The position numbers were made by a program, and so were the translations under genes. Below the pieces are notes generated by a model. It had not been told where the DNA came from and did no database searches. It saw nothing but the letters and a program-made list of their open reading frames with translations. This document shows, piece after piece, positions 24,826-32,387 of a DNA stretch of 38,202 nucleotides. This DNA comes from Bradyrhizobium sp. (GTDB taxonomy: Bacteria > Pseudomonadota > Alphaproteobacteria > Rhizobiales > Xanthobacteraceae): the NCBI RefSeq assembly GCF_016213215.1, contig NZ_JACRAW010000147.1, positions 1-38,202 on the forward strand, read 5' to 3'. Within the stretch, counting starts at the first letter, position 1, and each line of letters begins with the position of its first letter.

Positions 24826-25583
24826 CACGCCGCTCGCGAGTGGCTGTCGTCGTCCACGCAGGCCGCCGCGCTGTCGTCGAAGGCTTCGCACATCCGCATC
24901 GCCACCAGCAGGTTTTCCGGCGTCAGCACTTCTTCGGTTGCGCCCCACGCCACCGGGCCGCGCGCCAAAAGAAGCGTTTCGGGGAAATTGGCGCGCACCA
25001 TTTCCAGATCGTGCAGCGCCGCGAGCACTGTGCGCCCCTCGCCGTGCCAACGCCTGACCAGCGCGAGCAGGTCGGCCGAGGTCTTGCTGTCGATGGCGTT
25101 GAACGGCTCGTCCAGCACGATCAGGCGCGCGTCCTGCAACAGCACCCGCGCAAACAGCACGCGCTGCATCTGCCCGCCCGACAGGGTGCCGACCGGACGG
25201 TTCTCAAAGCCATTGAGGCCGACCGCCGCGATCGCCGCCAGGATCCTTTCGCGCGCGCTCTTGCCGATACCGCCGAACGAGCCGATTCCGCGCCACAGCC
25301 CGGCCGAGATGAAGTCGAATACCGAAATCGGAAAGCTGCGGTCGATCTCGGCGATCTGCGGCAGATAGGCGATATCCCTGACGTCGAGACCCCCGGTGCG
25401 AATCGCGCCGGAGAGCGGCTTGAGGAGCCCGACGATACCGCGAAACAACGTCGACTTGCCGGCGCCGTTGGGCCCTACCACTGCCAGCAGGGCGCCCTGC
25501 GCAACTTCCCCGCCCAGGTGATGCACCGCCGGGTGACGGTCATAGCCAAGAGTGACGTCACGAAATTTGAGTTGCGCCGCCAT
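24825..25583 (-). CDS. Metal ABC transporter ATP-binding protein
   Basis: The 252-residue ATPase has Walker A GPNGAGKST (37-45), the Q-loop YLPQ (~73-76), the signature LSGGQ (134-138), Walker B LIVLDEP (154-160) and the switch His in ALHDLEM. The C-terminus is acidic and polar with His and Cys (CEAFDDSAAACVDDDSHSRAA), which could bind metal. ATG 25583 has GAGG about 6 bases upstream. A GTG at 25589 overlaps the stop of the preceding His-rich gene and is an alternative. It powers import through the permease encoded next, whose start overlaps its stop. Confidence 0.92.
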   Translation of the reverse strand: MAAQLKFRDVTLGYDRHPAVHHLGGEVAQGALLAVVGPNGAGKSTLFRGIVGLLKPLSGAIRTGGLDVRDIAYLPQIAEIDRSFPISVFDFISAGLWRGIGSFGGIGKSARERILAAIAAVGLNGFENRPVGTLSGGQMQRVLFARVLLQDARLIVLDEPFNAIDSKTSADLLALVRRWHGEGRTVLAALHDLEMVRANFPETLLLARGPVAWGATEEVLTPENLLVAMRMCEAFDDSAAACVDDDSHSRAA

Positions 25584-25585
25584 GC

Positions 25586-25807
25586 TCACCTCATCGCCAG
25601 CCAGACGATGCCCCAGAGGACCGCACTGGCCGCGACGGCGGCGGCAAGGCGCTGGGCCAGGGTCATGCGCAGGATCGACCAGCGCGCAACCTGCGCTGGA
25701 TGAGGTGATGCCGGTCCATGCGCGTGGCCGTGGACCTGGCCAGCATGCGAATGACCGTGGGCGTGCTCGTGATCGTGCTGATGGGCGTGGGAGACTGAAG
25801 GAACCAT
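25586..25807 (-). CDS. His-rich micro membrane protein heading the zinc transporter operon
   Basis: The 73-residue protein has a His-rich N-terminal half (MVPSVSHAHQHDHEHAHGH..., about 13 His in the first 36 residues). A short linker and one C-terminal membrane helix follow (LAAAVAASAVLWGIVWLAM). A single-helix protein with a free His-rich arm could capture Zn2+ in the periplasm or buffer it near the permease. It is the first gene after the Zur-box-like palindrome, whose nearest base is 9 bases upstream of the ATG. Its stop overlaps the ATPase gene start region, so it is clearly part of the transporter operon. No named family is known to me. Confidence 0.75.
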   Translation of the reverse strand: MVPSVSHAHQHDHEHAHGHSHAGQVHGHAHGPASPHPAQVARWSILRMTLAQRLAAAVAASAVLWGIVWLAMR

Positions 25808-25815
25808 TTATAGAT

Positions 25816-25828
25816 GTTATATTATAAC
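25816..25828. promoter_or_regulatory. Zur-box-like operator
   Basis: GTTATATTATAAC is a perfect palindrome (GTTATA-T-TATAAC) in an otherwise GC-rich region, and matches the AT-rich GTTATA/TATAAC core of alphaproteobacterial Zur sites. It lies 9 bases upstream of the His-rich gene that heads the zinc transporter operon and about 26 bases past the stop of the permease pair, where it would overlap a promoter for the operon. Confidence 0.75.
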
Positions 25829-25853
25829 GTTACACGTGTCCACCGACCATCCA

Positions 25854-26354
25854 TCACGGCCTTCCAATGACCATGGCAATCGCCGCGGCCAGGAACGGAA
25901 ACGGGATCGAGACGGCGGCCCGGAACCAGACAAAGCGGGCCGGCATGAACGGAATTTCCCACAGGATCACCCGCTGGAAGGCAAACAGCGCCCAGGCGAC
26001 CACGTAGGCGATCACCTGCGGAGGGCCGCCGCCGGCCTTCAGCGCCACGGCAGCGATGGAAAAGCCGATCACCGGACCGCCCGGAGTGGCGGCGCCAGAG
26101 ACAGTCGCCATCGTCACGCCGAGCCACCCGCTGTTCGGCCCGAGCCATCCCGTGATCACCTCCTGCGGGATCACCGCGGCGATGTAGCCCGAGCCGATCA
26201 CGCCGAGCGCAATCCGCGGCATGATGTTGATGAAGTCCATCGAACCTTGGCGCAGCGAGGCCACGAACACCGGCCGGCCACGGCGAAACGCGATCAGGCC
26301 GAGCGCCGCCACTGAGCCCCACAGAAGGACGTCGATGAGAAGCGCCGCGCTCAC
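25854..26354 (-). CDS. Permease half-protein (DUF318/pfam03773-like), second of a pair
   Basis: The 166-residue membrane protein has about four helices. It carries the repeat hallmark TMATVSGAATPGGPVIGFSIAAVALKAGGGPP (residues ~80-111) and ends LPFLAAAIAMVIG-like with IPFPF. This is half the size of the usual permease of this family, which has two such repeats in one chain. The other half is encoded just upstream, and its stop overlaps this ATG (ATGA), so they probably make a heterodimer. Substrates of the family are not firmly known; some members are linked to arsenic or other metalloids. It precedes the Zur-like site, so it is probably not itself controlled by that site. Confidence 0.75.
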   Translation of the reverse strand: MSAALLIDVLLWGSVAALGLIAFRRGRPVFVASLRQGSMDFINIMPRIALGVIGSGYIAAVIPQEVITGWLGPNSGWLGVTMATVSGAATPGGPVIGFSIAAVALKAGGGPPQVIAYVVAWALFAFQRVILWEIPFMPARFVWFRAAVSIPFPFLAAAIAMVIGRP

Positions 26355-26956
26355 GACTCCGCCTCATCCTGCTTGGGATACAGCCGCACATAGATGAAGC
26401 GGCCGAGCGCGCCCGCAAGCACCGGCAAAGGCAGCGAGATCGCGATGCGCCACAGCGTGAAATCGGCACCCAGGATGGGGATTTCCCAGGCGACGGCGCG
26501 GCCGTAGCCGATCAGCGTCCAGCTCACGACCATGGCGATGGTGGCCCCGAAATCGGCGCCCACCGCGAGCAGCGCGCTCGCCACCGGATAGGCCGTGAAC
26601 GGTCCGCCGGGCAGTATCGCGCCGAAGGCTGTGCCGATCACAAGACCCTTCAGCCCGGACTCCGGCCCCAGTGATCGCGAGACCTTCTCGTGGGGTAAGA
26701 TTTCCGCGATGAACGCACCCAGAAGGCAGCCGGCGAGCACGCGCGGCACGATGCCGCCGAACAGGGTGAGGTCGTCGGTGAGGATCTCCGTCACGCCGCT
26801 GATGCCGTCACGGTGCCAGACCAGCGCTGCACTGACCGCGACCAGCACAGCGATCGTGACCGTCGACCAGCCGACGGGTTTACGAATATGGCCCGGACGC
26901 GGCTCGGCGTCGGCGTCCTCGGCAGGCGCCGGGTCTTTCAAAGGAAGTTGTGACAA
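26351..26956 (-). CDS. Permease half-protein (DUF318/pfam03773-like), first of a pair
   Basis: The 201-residue membrane protein has a polar N-terminus, a helix WSTVTIAVLVAVSAALVW, then VPRVLAGCLLGAFIAEILPHEKVSRSLGPESGLKGLVIGTAFGAILPGGPFTAYPVASALLAVGAD. It carries the same PGGP loop as its partner. It ends in a helix and a charged tail. The only reasonable start is TTG at 26956: an in-frame stop lies 13 codons upstream and no ATG occurs between. The ribosome site is poor, so translation may be low or depend on the leader. Overlapping ATGA with the next gene shows the halves are coexpressed. Confidence 0.72.
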   Translation of the reverse strand: MSQLPLKDPAPAEDADAEPRPGHIRKPVGWSTVTIAVLVAVSAALVWHRDGISGVTEILTDDLTLFGGIVPRVLAGCLLGAFIAEILPHEKVSRSLGPESGLKGLVIGTAFGAILPGGPFTAYPVASALLAVGADFGATIAMVVSWTLIGYGRAVAWEIPILGADFTLWRIAISLPLPVLAGALGRFIYVRLYPKQDEAES

Positions 26957-26960
26957 GGGA

Positions 26961-27041
26961 ATGGGTCTGGCGCGAGATGAACGCCCACCTGCTTAATGAC
27001 GCCGTCTGCCCGATGCAAACGGAACGATCGACCAGACCCAT
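26961..27041 (-). promoter_or_regulatory. Leader of the permease pair with a 10-bp inverted repeat
   Basis: ATGGGTCTGG (26961-26970) and CCAGACCCAT (27032-27041) are perfectly complementary, 61 bases apart, directly before the TTG start. On the minus-strand mRNA this would enclose most of the leader and end 4 bases from the start codon. This suggests a structured 5' element that could control a start lacking a good ribosome site. Confidence 0.4.
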
Positions 27042-27091
27042 GCGTGCGGAAAGGAGCCCCATGCGGGCCCGCGCGAACATACTCCGCGAGC

Positions 27092-27124
27092 AAAAAAGGC
27101 GCCCGCCATGGCGACCGCCTTTTT
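27092..27124. terminator. Bidirectional rho-independent terminator
   Basis: AAAAAGGCG (27093-27101) pairs with CGCCTTTTT (27116-27124) around an inner GCCATGGC. T-runs are present on both strands. It lies downstream of sodB on the minus strand and upstream of the permease leader, insulating the two. Confidence 0.75.
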
Positions 27125-27139
27125 GATCTCAGTCGATCT

Positions 27140-27242
27140 GTCATTCCGGTATGGTGCATCAGCACCAGAACCCGGAATCTCGAGATTCTCCGGTCCGCAA
27201 TTGCGCACCGTAGCTCGCCTCTTCGAGGCGCCCCGGAATGAC
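27140..27242. repeat. Palindromic intergenic repeat, GTCATTCCGG...CCGGAATGAC type
   Basis: The ends are perfect 10-bp inverted repeats (27140-27149 and 27233-27242). Inner pairs include GGTGCATCAGCACC and CTCGCCTCTTCGAGGCG. Same family as 20425-20529. It lies 11 bases after the sodB stop. Confidence 0.7.
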
Positions 27243-27253
27243 GGCGTGAACGC

Positions 27254-27850
27254 TCACGCCTTGTCGAACAGCTGCTCGACGTATTCCCAGTTCACGAGGT
27301 TATCGACGAACGCCTTCAGGTAGTCCGGGCGGCGGTTGCGATAATCGATGTAGTAGGAGTGCTCCCAGACGTCGCAGCCGAGGATGGGCGTTGCGCCGTG
27401 CACCAACGGGTTCTCGCCGTTCGGCGTCTTGGAAACCTCGAGCTTGCCGTTCTTTACCTGCAGCCAGCACCAGCCGGAGCCGAACTGGCCGACGCCGGCG
27501 GCAATGAAGTCGGCCTTGAATTTGTCGAAGCCGCCAAGGTCTTCGGTGATCTTCTTCTCGAGCTTGCCAGGCAGCTTGGTGCCGCCGCCGTTGGGCTTCA
27601 TCCAGCTCCAGAAGTGGAGATGATTGTAATGCTGGCCGGCATTGTTGAAGACGGCCGGGTTCTTGCCGAACGAGCCCTTGACGATCTCCTCAAGGGATTT
27701 GCCTTCCCATTCGGTCCCCTTGAGCGCGTTGTTTCCGTTGGTGACATAGGCCTGATGATGCTTGTCGTGGTGATATTCCAAGGTTTCCTTGGACATATAG
27801 GCGCCGAGGGCGTCATAGGCATAAGGCAGTGGGGGGAGCGTAAACGTCAT
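27254..27850 (-). CDS. sodB: Superoxide dismutase, Fe/Mn family
   Basis: The 198-residue cytosolic enzyme converts superoxide to peroxide and oxygen. Metal ligands are H27 (EYHHDKHH), H77 (GQHYNHLHFW), D159 and H163 (CDVWEHSYY). The Gln in the AGQHYNH position is the placement typical of Fe-type enzymes. Rhizobial enzymes of this form are often cambialistic, so metal use is uncertain. ATG 27850 gives the standard N-terminus MTFTLPPLPYAYDAL; the frame is open for 108 more codons without family similarity. The ribosome site is poor. It is divergent from a GNAT gene and ends in a repeat and terminator region. Confidence 0.95.
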   Translation of the reverse strand: MTFTLPPLPYAYDALGAYMSKETLEYHHDKHHQAYVTNGNNALKGTEWEGKSLEEIVKGSFGKNPAVFNNAGQHYNHLHFWSWMKPNGGGTKLPGKLEKKITEDLGGFDKFKADFIAAGVGQFGSGWCWLQVKNGKLEVSKTPNGENPLVHGATPILGCDVWEHSYYIDYRNRRPDYLKAFVDNLVNWEYVEQLFDKA

Positions 27851-27949
27851 GTTTTTTGTCCGCAACTTGTGGGAACGATGTTTAACGAGCACTCTTATAG
27901 AAGGTTCCGCAGCCTTTAAACACCGCAATTTGTGCAGAACGACGGCAGA

Positions 27950-28477
27950 ATGGGCACCGAGATCGAAGTCTTGAACGGCGATGCCTCGTGGCAGACAGCA
28001 GAGCCGCTGCTCAACGAGGTCTGGCCCAGTCATATTGTGGAAAAATTGGCGTGGGGTCACATCAAATGGGCCAATGCCGACCTCCGCGTGCTGATCGAGG
28101 CGCCTTCCGGCAGGCCCGCCTGCCACGTGGGCATCTACTTCCGCACCATCACCTGGAACGGCCGCAAGCTTCATGTCGGCGGCATCGGCGGCGTTGCGAC
28201 GCGCGAGGACTGCCGCAGGCTAGGCTACGCCAGTTTCGCCCTCGAGGCCGCTACCGAAACCATCCGCGCCAACGAGGCGGCCCGCTTCGCGCTCCTGTTC
28301 TGCGAGCCCCACAATTTCGCGTTCTACCGGGCCCGCGGCTGGCACCCTTTCAGCGGAGAGGTTTACGTCGAACAGCCGGAAGGGCGGATTCGCTTCGACG
28401 TGATGGCGCCCTTCGTCCTGGATATCGCCCGGGCGCCACGCCGGGGCACCCTCGACCTATGCGGCCTGCCCTGGTGA
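27950..28477 (+). CDS. GNAT-family N-acetyltransferase
   Basis: The 175-residue protein has a GNAT fold. LRVLIEAPSGRPACHVGIYFRTITWNG is followed by the acetyl-CoA motif VGGIGGVATREDCRRLGYASFALEAA (residues ~73-98). LLFCEPHNFAFYRARGWHPF, the YxRxGW-type C-terminal strand, completes it. The substrate is unknown. ATG 27950 is preferred; a GTG at 27932 is also in frame. Both have weak ribosome sites. It is divergent from sodB with a 99-base gap, and MATE follows on the same strand. Confidence 0.82.
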   Translation: MGTEIEVLNGDASWQTAEPLLNEVWPSHIVEKLAWGHIKWANADLRVLIEAPSGRPACHVGIYFRTITWNGRKLHVGGIGGVATREDCRRLGYASFALEAATETIRANEAARFALLFCEPHNFAFYRARGWHPFSGEVYVEQPEGRIRFDVMAPFVLDIARAPRRGTLDLCGLPW

Positions 28478-28518
28478 GGGCTGCGTGATTGAGGGGCTGG
28501 CGGCGGCAGTCCTGCCCC

Positions 28519-28524
28519 TATAAT
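28519..28524 (+). promoter_or_regulatory. Consensus -10 hexamer before the MATE gene
   Basis: TATAAT sits 38 bases before the MATE ATG in GC-rich DNA. A convincing -35 at 16-18 bases is absent; TTGAGG at 28489 is 24 bases away. Listed as a possible promoter only. Confidence 0.35.
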
Positions 28525-28562
28525 ATGTCGATCATCATCTAAAGCGGGAGCCCTGCCAGCAC

Positions 28563-29948
28563 ATGACGATCGAAGCCCCGCTTGATCTGGCCGCGCCGCC
28601 AAGGCCGACCAGCCCGTCCGTCAACAGCCTCCTGACCGCGCCGATTCTGCCGACGTTGTTGCGGCTTGCCTTGCCCAACATGGTGGCAATGGTCGGCAGC
28701 ACGCTGGTTTCCATCGCCGAGACCTCCTACATCGGCCGGCTGGGCACGGTGCCGCTCGCCGCGATCGCGCTGGTCTTTCCCTTTGCAATGCTCGCGCAGA
28801 TGATGTCCGCCGGGGCCATGGGCGGCGGCGTTTCCTCCGCGATCAGCCGTGCGCTCGGCGCGGATGATCGCAAGCGCGCCGCCTTGCTGGCGCTGCACGC
28901 CACCATCATCGGCCTATGCGGCGGTCTGTTCTTTACCGTGATCATGCTGCTGTTCGGCCAAGGGTTCTTTTCCCTTCTCGGCGGACGCGAGCGCGTCCTG
29001 GAAGAGGCCTGCGCCTATTCGAACGTGCTGTTCTCCGGCGCGATCGCGATCTGGCTGGTCAATACGCTCGCTTCCGTGATCCGCGGCACCGGTGACATGC
29101 GATTGCCCTCGGCAACCCTGATCGGCGCCGGCCTGGTGCAGATTGCGGCCGGCGGCACGCTCGGCCTCGGCCTTTTCGGCGTGCCGCAATTCGGAATGCG
29201 AGGTGTCGCCGCGGGGCAGCTGATCGCGTTCACGCTCGCCGCGATATTCCTGTCCTGGTACCTGGCCAGCGGCCGCAGCCGCCTGACACTGAACTTCACA
29301 AATTTCAGCTTCGAGCGCGGCATGTTCCTCGACATTCTGAAGGTCGGTGCGGTCGCCTGTCTGTCGCCCTTGCAGACAGTGCTTACTATCCTGATCTTCA
29401 CGAAGATCTTGGCGGGTTTCGGCACCGAGACGCTGGCGGGGTACGGCATCGGGTCGCGGCTGGAATTCCTGCTGATCCCGATCACCTTTGCTTTCGGCAT
29501 CGCTTCCGTTCCGATGGTGGGCATGGCGATCGGCGCCGGCCAGGTGAAGCGAGCGCGTCAGGTCGCATGGACGGCCGCAGCGGCGGCGGGCCTGACCGTC
29601 GGCCTGGTCGGCGTGATCGTCGCGCTTGACCCCGCGCTGTGGGTCGGCCTGTTCACCCAGGATATTGGCGTCACCGCTGCGGCCAGTTCCTATTTCGCCT
29701 GGGCCGGTCCCGCGTTTTCCTTCTTCGCAATCGGCGTGTCGCTGTACTTCTCCTCGCAGGGCGCGGCGCGGGTCGGCGGTCCAGTGCTCGCCTCGACCGC
29801 GCGTCTGTTGATCGTCGGCGTCGGCGGCTTGATGCTTGCCTCCGCGCACGCGCCCTCCTGGACCTTGTTCGCCCTGGTCGGCGGCGCGATGGTGGTTTTT
29901 GGAGTCGGCACGGCAGCTTCGGTGGCATTTGCACGCTGGGGCAAGTGA
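28563..29948 (+). CDS. MATE-family efflux transporter
   Basis: The 461-residue inner-membrane protein has twelve predicted helices in two similar halves. The family opening is LRLALPNMVAMVGSTLVSIAETSYIGRLGTVPLAAIALVFP (residues ~34-74). VSSAISRALGADDRKRA lies between helices 2 and 3, and the second half has ILIFTKILAGFGTETLAGYGIGSRLEFLLIPITFAFGIASVPMVGMAIGAG. It probably exports cationic compounds using Na+ or H+. GGGAG lies about 12 bases before the ATG. It is monocistronic or follows GNAT; the next gene converges. Specificity cannot be inferred. Confidence 0.9.
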   Translation: MTIEAPLDLAAPPRPTSPSVNSLLTAPILPTLLRLALPNMVAMVGSTLVSIAETSYIGRLGTVPLAAIALVFPFAMLAQMMSAGAMGGGVSSAISRALGADDRKRAALLALHATIIGLCGGLFFTVIMLLFGQGFFSLLGGRERVLEEACAYSNVLFSGAIAIWLVNTLASVIRGTGDMRLPSATLIGAGLVQIAAGGTLGLGLFGVPQFGMRGVAAGQLIAFTLAAIFLSWYLASGRSRLTLNFTNFSFERGMFLDILKVGAVACLSPLQTVLTILIFTKILAGFGTETLAGYGIGSRLEFLLIPITFAFGIASVPMVGMAIGAGQVKRARQVAWTAAAAAGLTVGLVGVIVALDPALWVGLFTQDIGVTAAASSYFAWAGPAFSFFAIGVSLYFSSQGAARVGGPVLASTARLLIVGVGGLMLASAHAPSWTLFALVGGAMVVFGVGTAASVAFARWGK

Positions 29949-29979
29949 GCGCTGCGAGTCGGCCGCTGGCATGGTGGAT

Positions 29980-31134
29980 TCAGGCCGCGCTCGCTTTCAG
30001 CGCGGTTGCCGCCGAGGCGTAGCCGCCGCGTGCGCCATCGATGAAGTGGACGTGGTCGCTGCGCACGGCGGAGGGCGTGAAGCACGTCATCATCGCCGCA
30101 TCCTGGCGGTGCAGCCCGTAGCGGACGATGCCGCTTGCGGCAGCCGCGGCAAGGCGCTCCGTCAGCGCGCGCTCGAGTTCTGGCGTGCAATCCAGCACCA
30201 TGCGCAGCCCGTCATCGTATTTGCGGAAGTCGGAATTCTCCACGACCTGCCGCATATAGGTCTCGGGAACGAAGCCGCCCATCCTGATGCCGAAGCGCAT
30301 GATCAGATAGACGAATAGCGTGCGGGCCAGCGTCGCGGTACGCCGCTGCAACAACGGTCCGCCGCGCGCGGCCCGCGATTCAAATTCAACGCCCTGCGGC
30401 GGCCAGCGCAGCGCAGGTCCCTGCAAAGGGACCGGCCGCCCGGCCTCCGGGCTGCGCTCGACGAGATTGATGATGTCCTCGATGACCTTGCGGAAGGCGG
30501 CCGCATCGGCGCTGCCGGCCGGCATGACCAGCAGCGAGAGAATGATACCGCGCGTTGCAGGAATCTCCTCGAACCGGCACGACAGGCCCGAGAGATCGGG
30601 CTGCGTACCGGGCGGTGCTTCAGCAATCGCGAATTCGCCGCGCTTCATCGCCGCTTCCGCCCAGCCGAGCCCGCCGCCGGAGAACATCGCGTAAGACAGG
30701 TTGGGCGAGGGCCCAAAACGGGCGATCCGAACGTCCAGCCCCTGCGCGCGGATCGCGGTGACCGGCACCAGGGCGACGCGCATCTGAAGGTCGAGGTCCT
30801 CCCTTACCCAGGTCGCGGTCGCCGCCAGCGCCTCACGGACAGGTTCGATTTCCTGCGGCGAGACGGCAAAACCCGCGCCGTCGCCGCCAAATACGAAAGG
30901 GAATTCGCGCCCCTCCAGCGCATTGGTAACCGCCGCGATGACCGCGGCGCCGGCCATGTTGACCGCCTTGTAGCGTCTTGCCGCGATCGCCCTGGTCGAA
31001 TCGACGATATCGGCAACGCCGACGGCCCAATCCGCCGGCAGGGGCGCGTACAGCGCCGGATCCATCAGCCGGGCAAAGCCGCGGAACACCGGAATGCTGC
31101 CGTAGAACGATTTGCTTGATTCGACGCTGGACAT
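29980..31134 (-). CDS. DUF3095 protein with cyclase-like N-terminus
   Basis: The 384-residue protein shows the DUF3095 pattern: FYGSIPVFRGFARLMDPALYAPLPADWAVGVADIVDSTRAIAARRYKAVNMAGA, then FPFVFGGDGAGFAV. The VADIVDST (D42, D45) and FGGDG (83-86) segments look like the metal- and nucleotide-binding elements of class III nucleotide cyclases and GGDEF-like folds. The full catalytic set is not clear. The C-terminal third (TLARTLFVYLIMRFGIRMGGFVPETYMRQVVENSDFRKYDDGLRMVLDC) is the second conserved block. There is no membrane segment or signal. The ATG at 31134 gives the family N-terminus. The function is unknown; it is convergent with MATE and divergent from an RHH gene. Confidence 0.75.
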   Translation of the reverse strand: MSSVESSKSFYGSIPVFRGFARLMDPALYAPLPADWAVGVADIVDSTRAIAARRYKAVNMAGAAVIAAVTNALEGREFPFVFGGDGAGFAVSPQEIEPVREALAATATWVREDLDLQMRVALVPVTAIRAQGLDVRIARFGPSPNLSYAMFSGGGLGWAEAAMKRGEFAIAEAPPGTQPDLSGLSCRFEEIPATRGIILSLLVMPAGSADAAAFRKVIEDIINLVERSPEAGRPVPLQGPALRWPPQGVEFESRAARGGPLLQRRTATLARTLFVYLIMRFGIRMGGFVPETYMRQVVENSDFRKYDDGLRMVLDCTPELERALTERLAAAAASGIVRYGLHRQDAAMMTCFTPSAVRSDHVHFIDGARGGYASAATALKASAA

Positions 31135-31277
31135 CGGCTGAACATCATGCGTCCTACCACGGCAGCAAACAAGACCAGCCCATGGACATGGCTTGCGGGC
31201 ATTGATCGACGTCAAGTTGCCGCCATCGAATAACGTTTAACAAACCGTCATCGACGCTTTGCATCGCAGGATCTAGG

Positions 31278-31646
31278 GTGACTGACAGCGGCAACAAGGG
31301 TTCCAACCGTCCGGTGCGCCGCCTGACGGGGATCGATGTCGTCAGTGCCGTGAAGATGTCCGAGCAACTCACCGCCGCCGTCGACGCCTGGGCGGAAAGC
31401 CACGAGACGCACCGCTCTGACGCCATCCGCCAGCTCGTCGAGATCGGTCTTGCGGTCAGCAATGCCGCCAAGACTGCGAGCGAGCGCGATTCGGCCAGGA
31501 TCGAGCAGATCGCGGTGCGGCAGATCGACCAGTTGCTCGATCCGGCTCTCCCCGAGGATGAACGCGAACGCCGCATCCGGCGCCTGACCGAGGGACCGCC
31601 GGAATTCGCGCCATCACGCGTCGACCTGCCCAAGCCCGAGACTTGA
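31278..31646 (+). CDS. Ribbon-helix-helix domain protein
   Basis: The 122-residue protein has an RHH-like segment: VVSAVKMSEQLTAAVDAWAESHETHRSDAIRQLVEIGLAVS (residues ~21-61), with the strand VVSAVKMSEQL and two helices including the RSDAIRQLVEIGL signature. A charged C-terminal region follows (PALPEDERERRIRRLTEGPPEF), possibly an oligomerisation or partner-binding arm. A GTG start has AGGA 6 bases upstream. RHH proteins bind DNA as dimers. No toxin-like gene lies next to it, so it is more likely a stand-alone regulator than an antitoxin. Confidence 0.75.
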   Translation: MTDSGNKGSNRPVRRLTGIDVVSAVKMSEQLTAAVDAWAESHETHRSDAIRQLVEIGLAVSNAAKTASERDSARIEQIAVRQIDQLLDPALPEDERERRIRRLTEGPPEFAPSRVDLPKPET

Positions 31647-31661
31647 GGCGGGCAACGCGCG

Positions 31662-32387
31662 TTACGCCGTATTTCCGGCATCGACCGTGAACACCGCGCC
31701 GGTGACGTTGCGTCCGCCCTCGCCCAGCAGAAATTCCACCATGCGGGCGACATCTTCGGCCTCGGGCAATCGGCGCAACGCGCTGCGTCCGGCGATGCGC
31801 TTGCGGCCGTCATCCGACAGGCTGTGCGTCAGCTCGGTGTCGATGAAGCCCGGCGCGATCGCGTTGACGGTGATGCCGAGCTTGCCCACCTCGCGCGCCA
31901 GCGACTTGGTGAAACCGGTCGCGGCCGCCTTGGTCGCACCGTAGATCGACAGCCCGTTGTAGCCGGTCGAGGCGATGATCGAGGAGATGTTGATGATGCG
32001 TCCCGCGCCGTCCGCCATCATGTGGCGCACGATGTACTTGGTGAGGATCACCGGCGACAGCACGTTGAGCCGCACCAACGACTCGATCTCGGAATTGTGC
32101 ATGGTGGCGAGCAGGCCCTCGGCGGAGATGCCGGCATTGTTGACGAGGCCGTAGACCGCGCCGAACTCGTCGCGCAGCGACTTGGCGAAGGCCGGCAGCG
32201 CCTCGATCTCGGAAAGGTCGCAGGCGCGGAAATGCAGCCGGTCCTCTCCGCTGACGCGGATCGCTGCCTTGAGCTCGACGCTCTCGCGCCGTGCTACCGC
32301 GATGACGTTATAGCCGGCCGAAGCGAGCTGGCGCGAAATCGCCAGACCAATGCCGCGGCTGCCTCCGGTGACGACGACGTTAAGCAT
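31662..32387 (-). CDS. SDR-family oxidoreductase, FabG-like 3-oxoacyl-ACP reductase
   Basis: The 241-residue NAD(P)-dependent enzyme has TGGSRGIG (7-14), NNAG (83-86), the catalytic Ser in NISSIIAS (135/136), Tyr149 and Lys153 (YGATK). The FabG-type TVNAIAPGFIDTELT and VTGAVFTVDAGNTA segments follow. A short basic residue pattern after the first strand (VARRES) suggests NADPH. It overlaps the end of the adenylating-enzyme gene by 8 bases, so it belongs with the ACP and ligases upstream and may reduce a 3-oxoacyl group carried on that ACP. No ketosynthase is present here. Confidence 0.88.
   Translation of the reverse strand: MLNVVVTGGSRGIGLAISRQLASAGYNVIAVARRESVELKAAIRVSGEDRLHFRACDLSEIEALPAFAKSLRDEFGAVYGLVNNAGISAEGLLATMHNSEIESLVRLNVLSPVILTKYIVRHMMADGAGRIINISSIIASTGYNGLSIYGATKAAATGFTKSLAREVGKLGITVNAIAPGFIDTELTHSLSDDGRKRIAGRSALRRLPEAEDVARMVEFLLGEGGRNVTGAVFTVDAGNTA

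Noticed and set aside
27950..28477. NodA-like nodulation acyltransferase
   Set aside because: Same fold class (GNAT) but it lacks the NodA sequence blocks as I remember them, and no nod genes or nod box are nearby.
31278..31646. Antitoxin of a toxin-antitoxin pair
   Set aside because: The RHH domain fits, but no toxin-like gene lies next to it; the neighbours are a DUF3095 gene and an SDR gene on the other strand.
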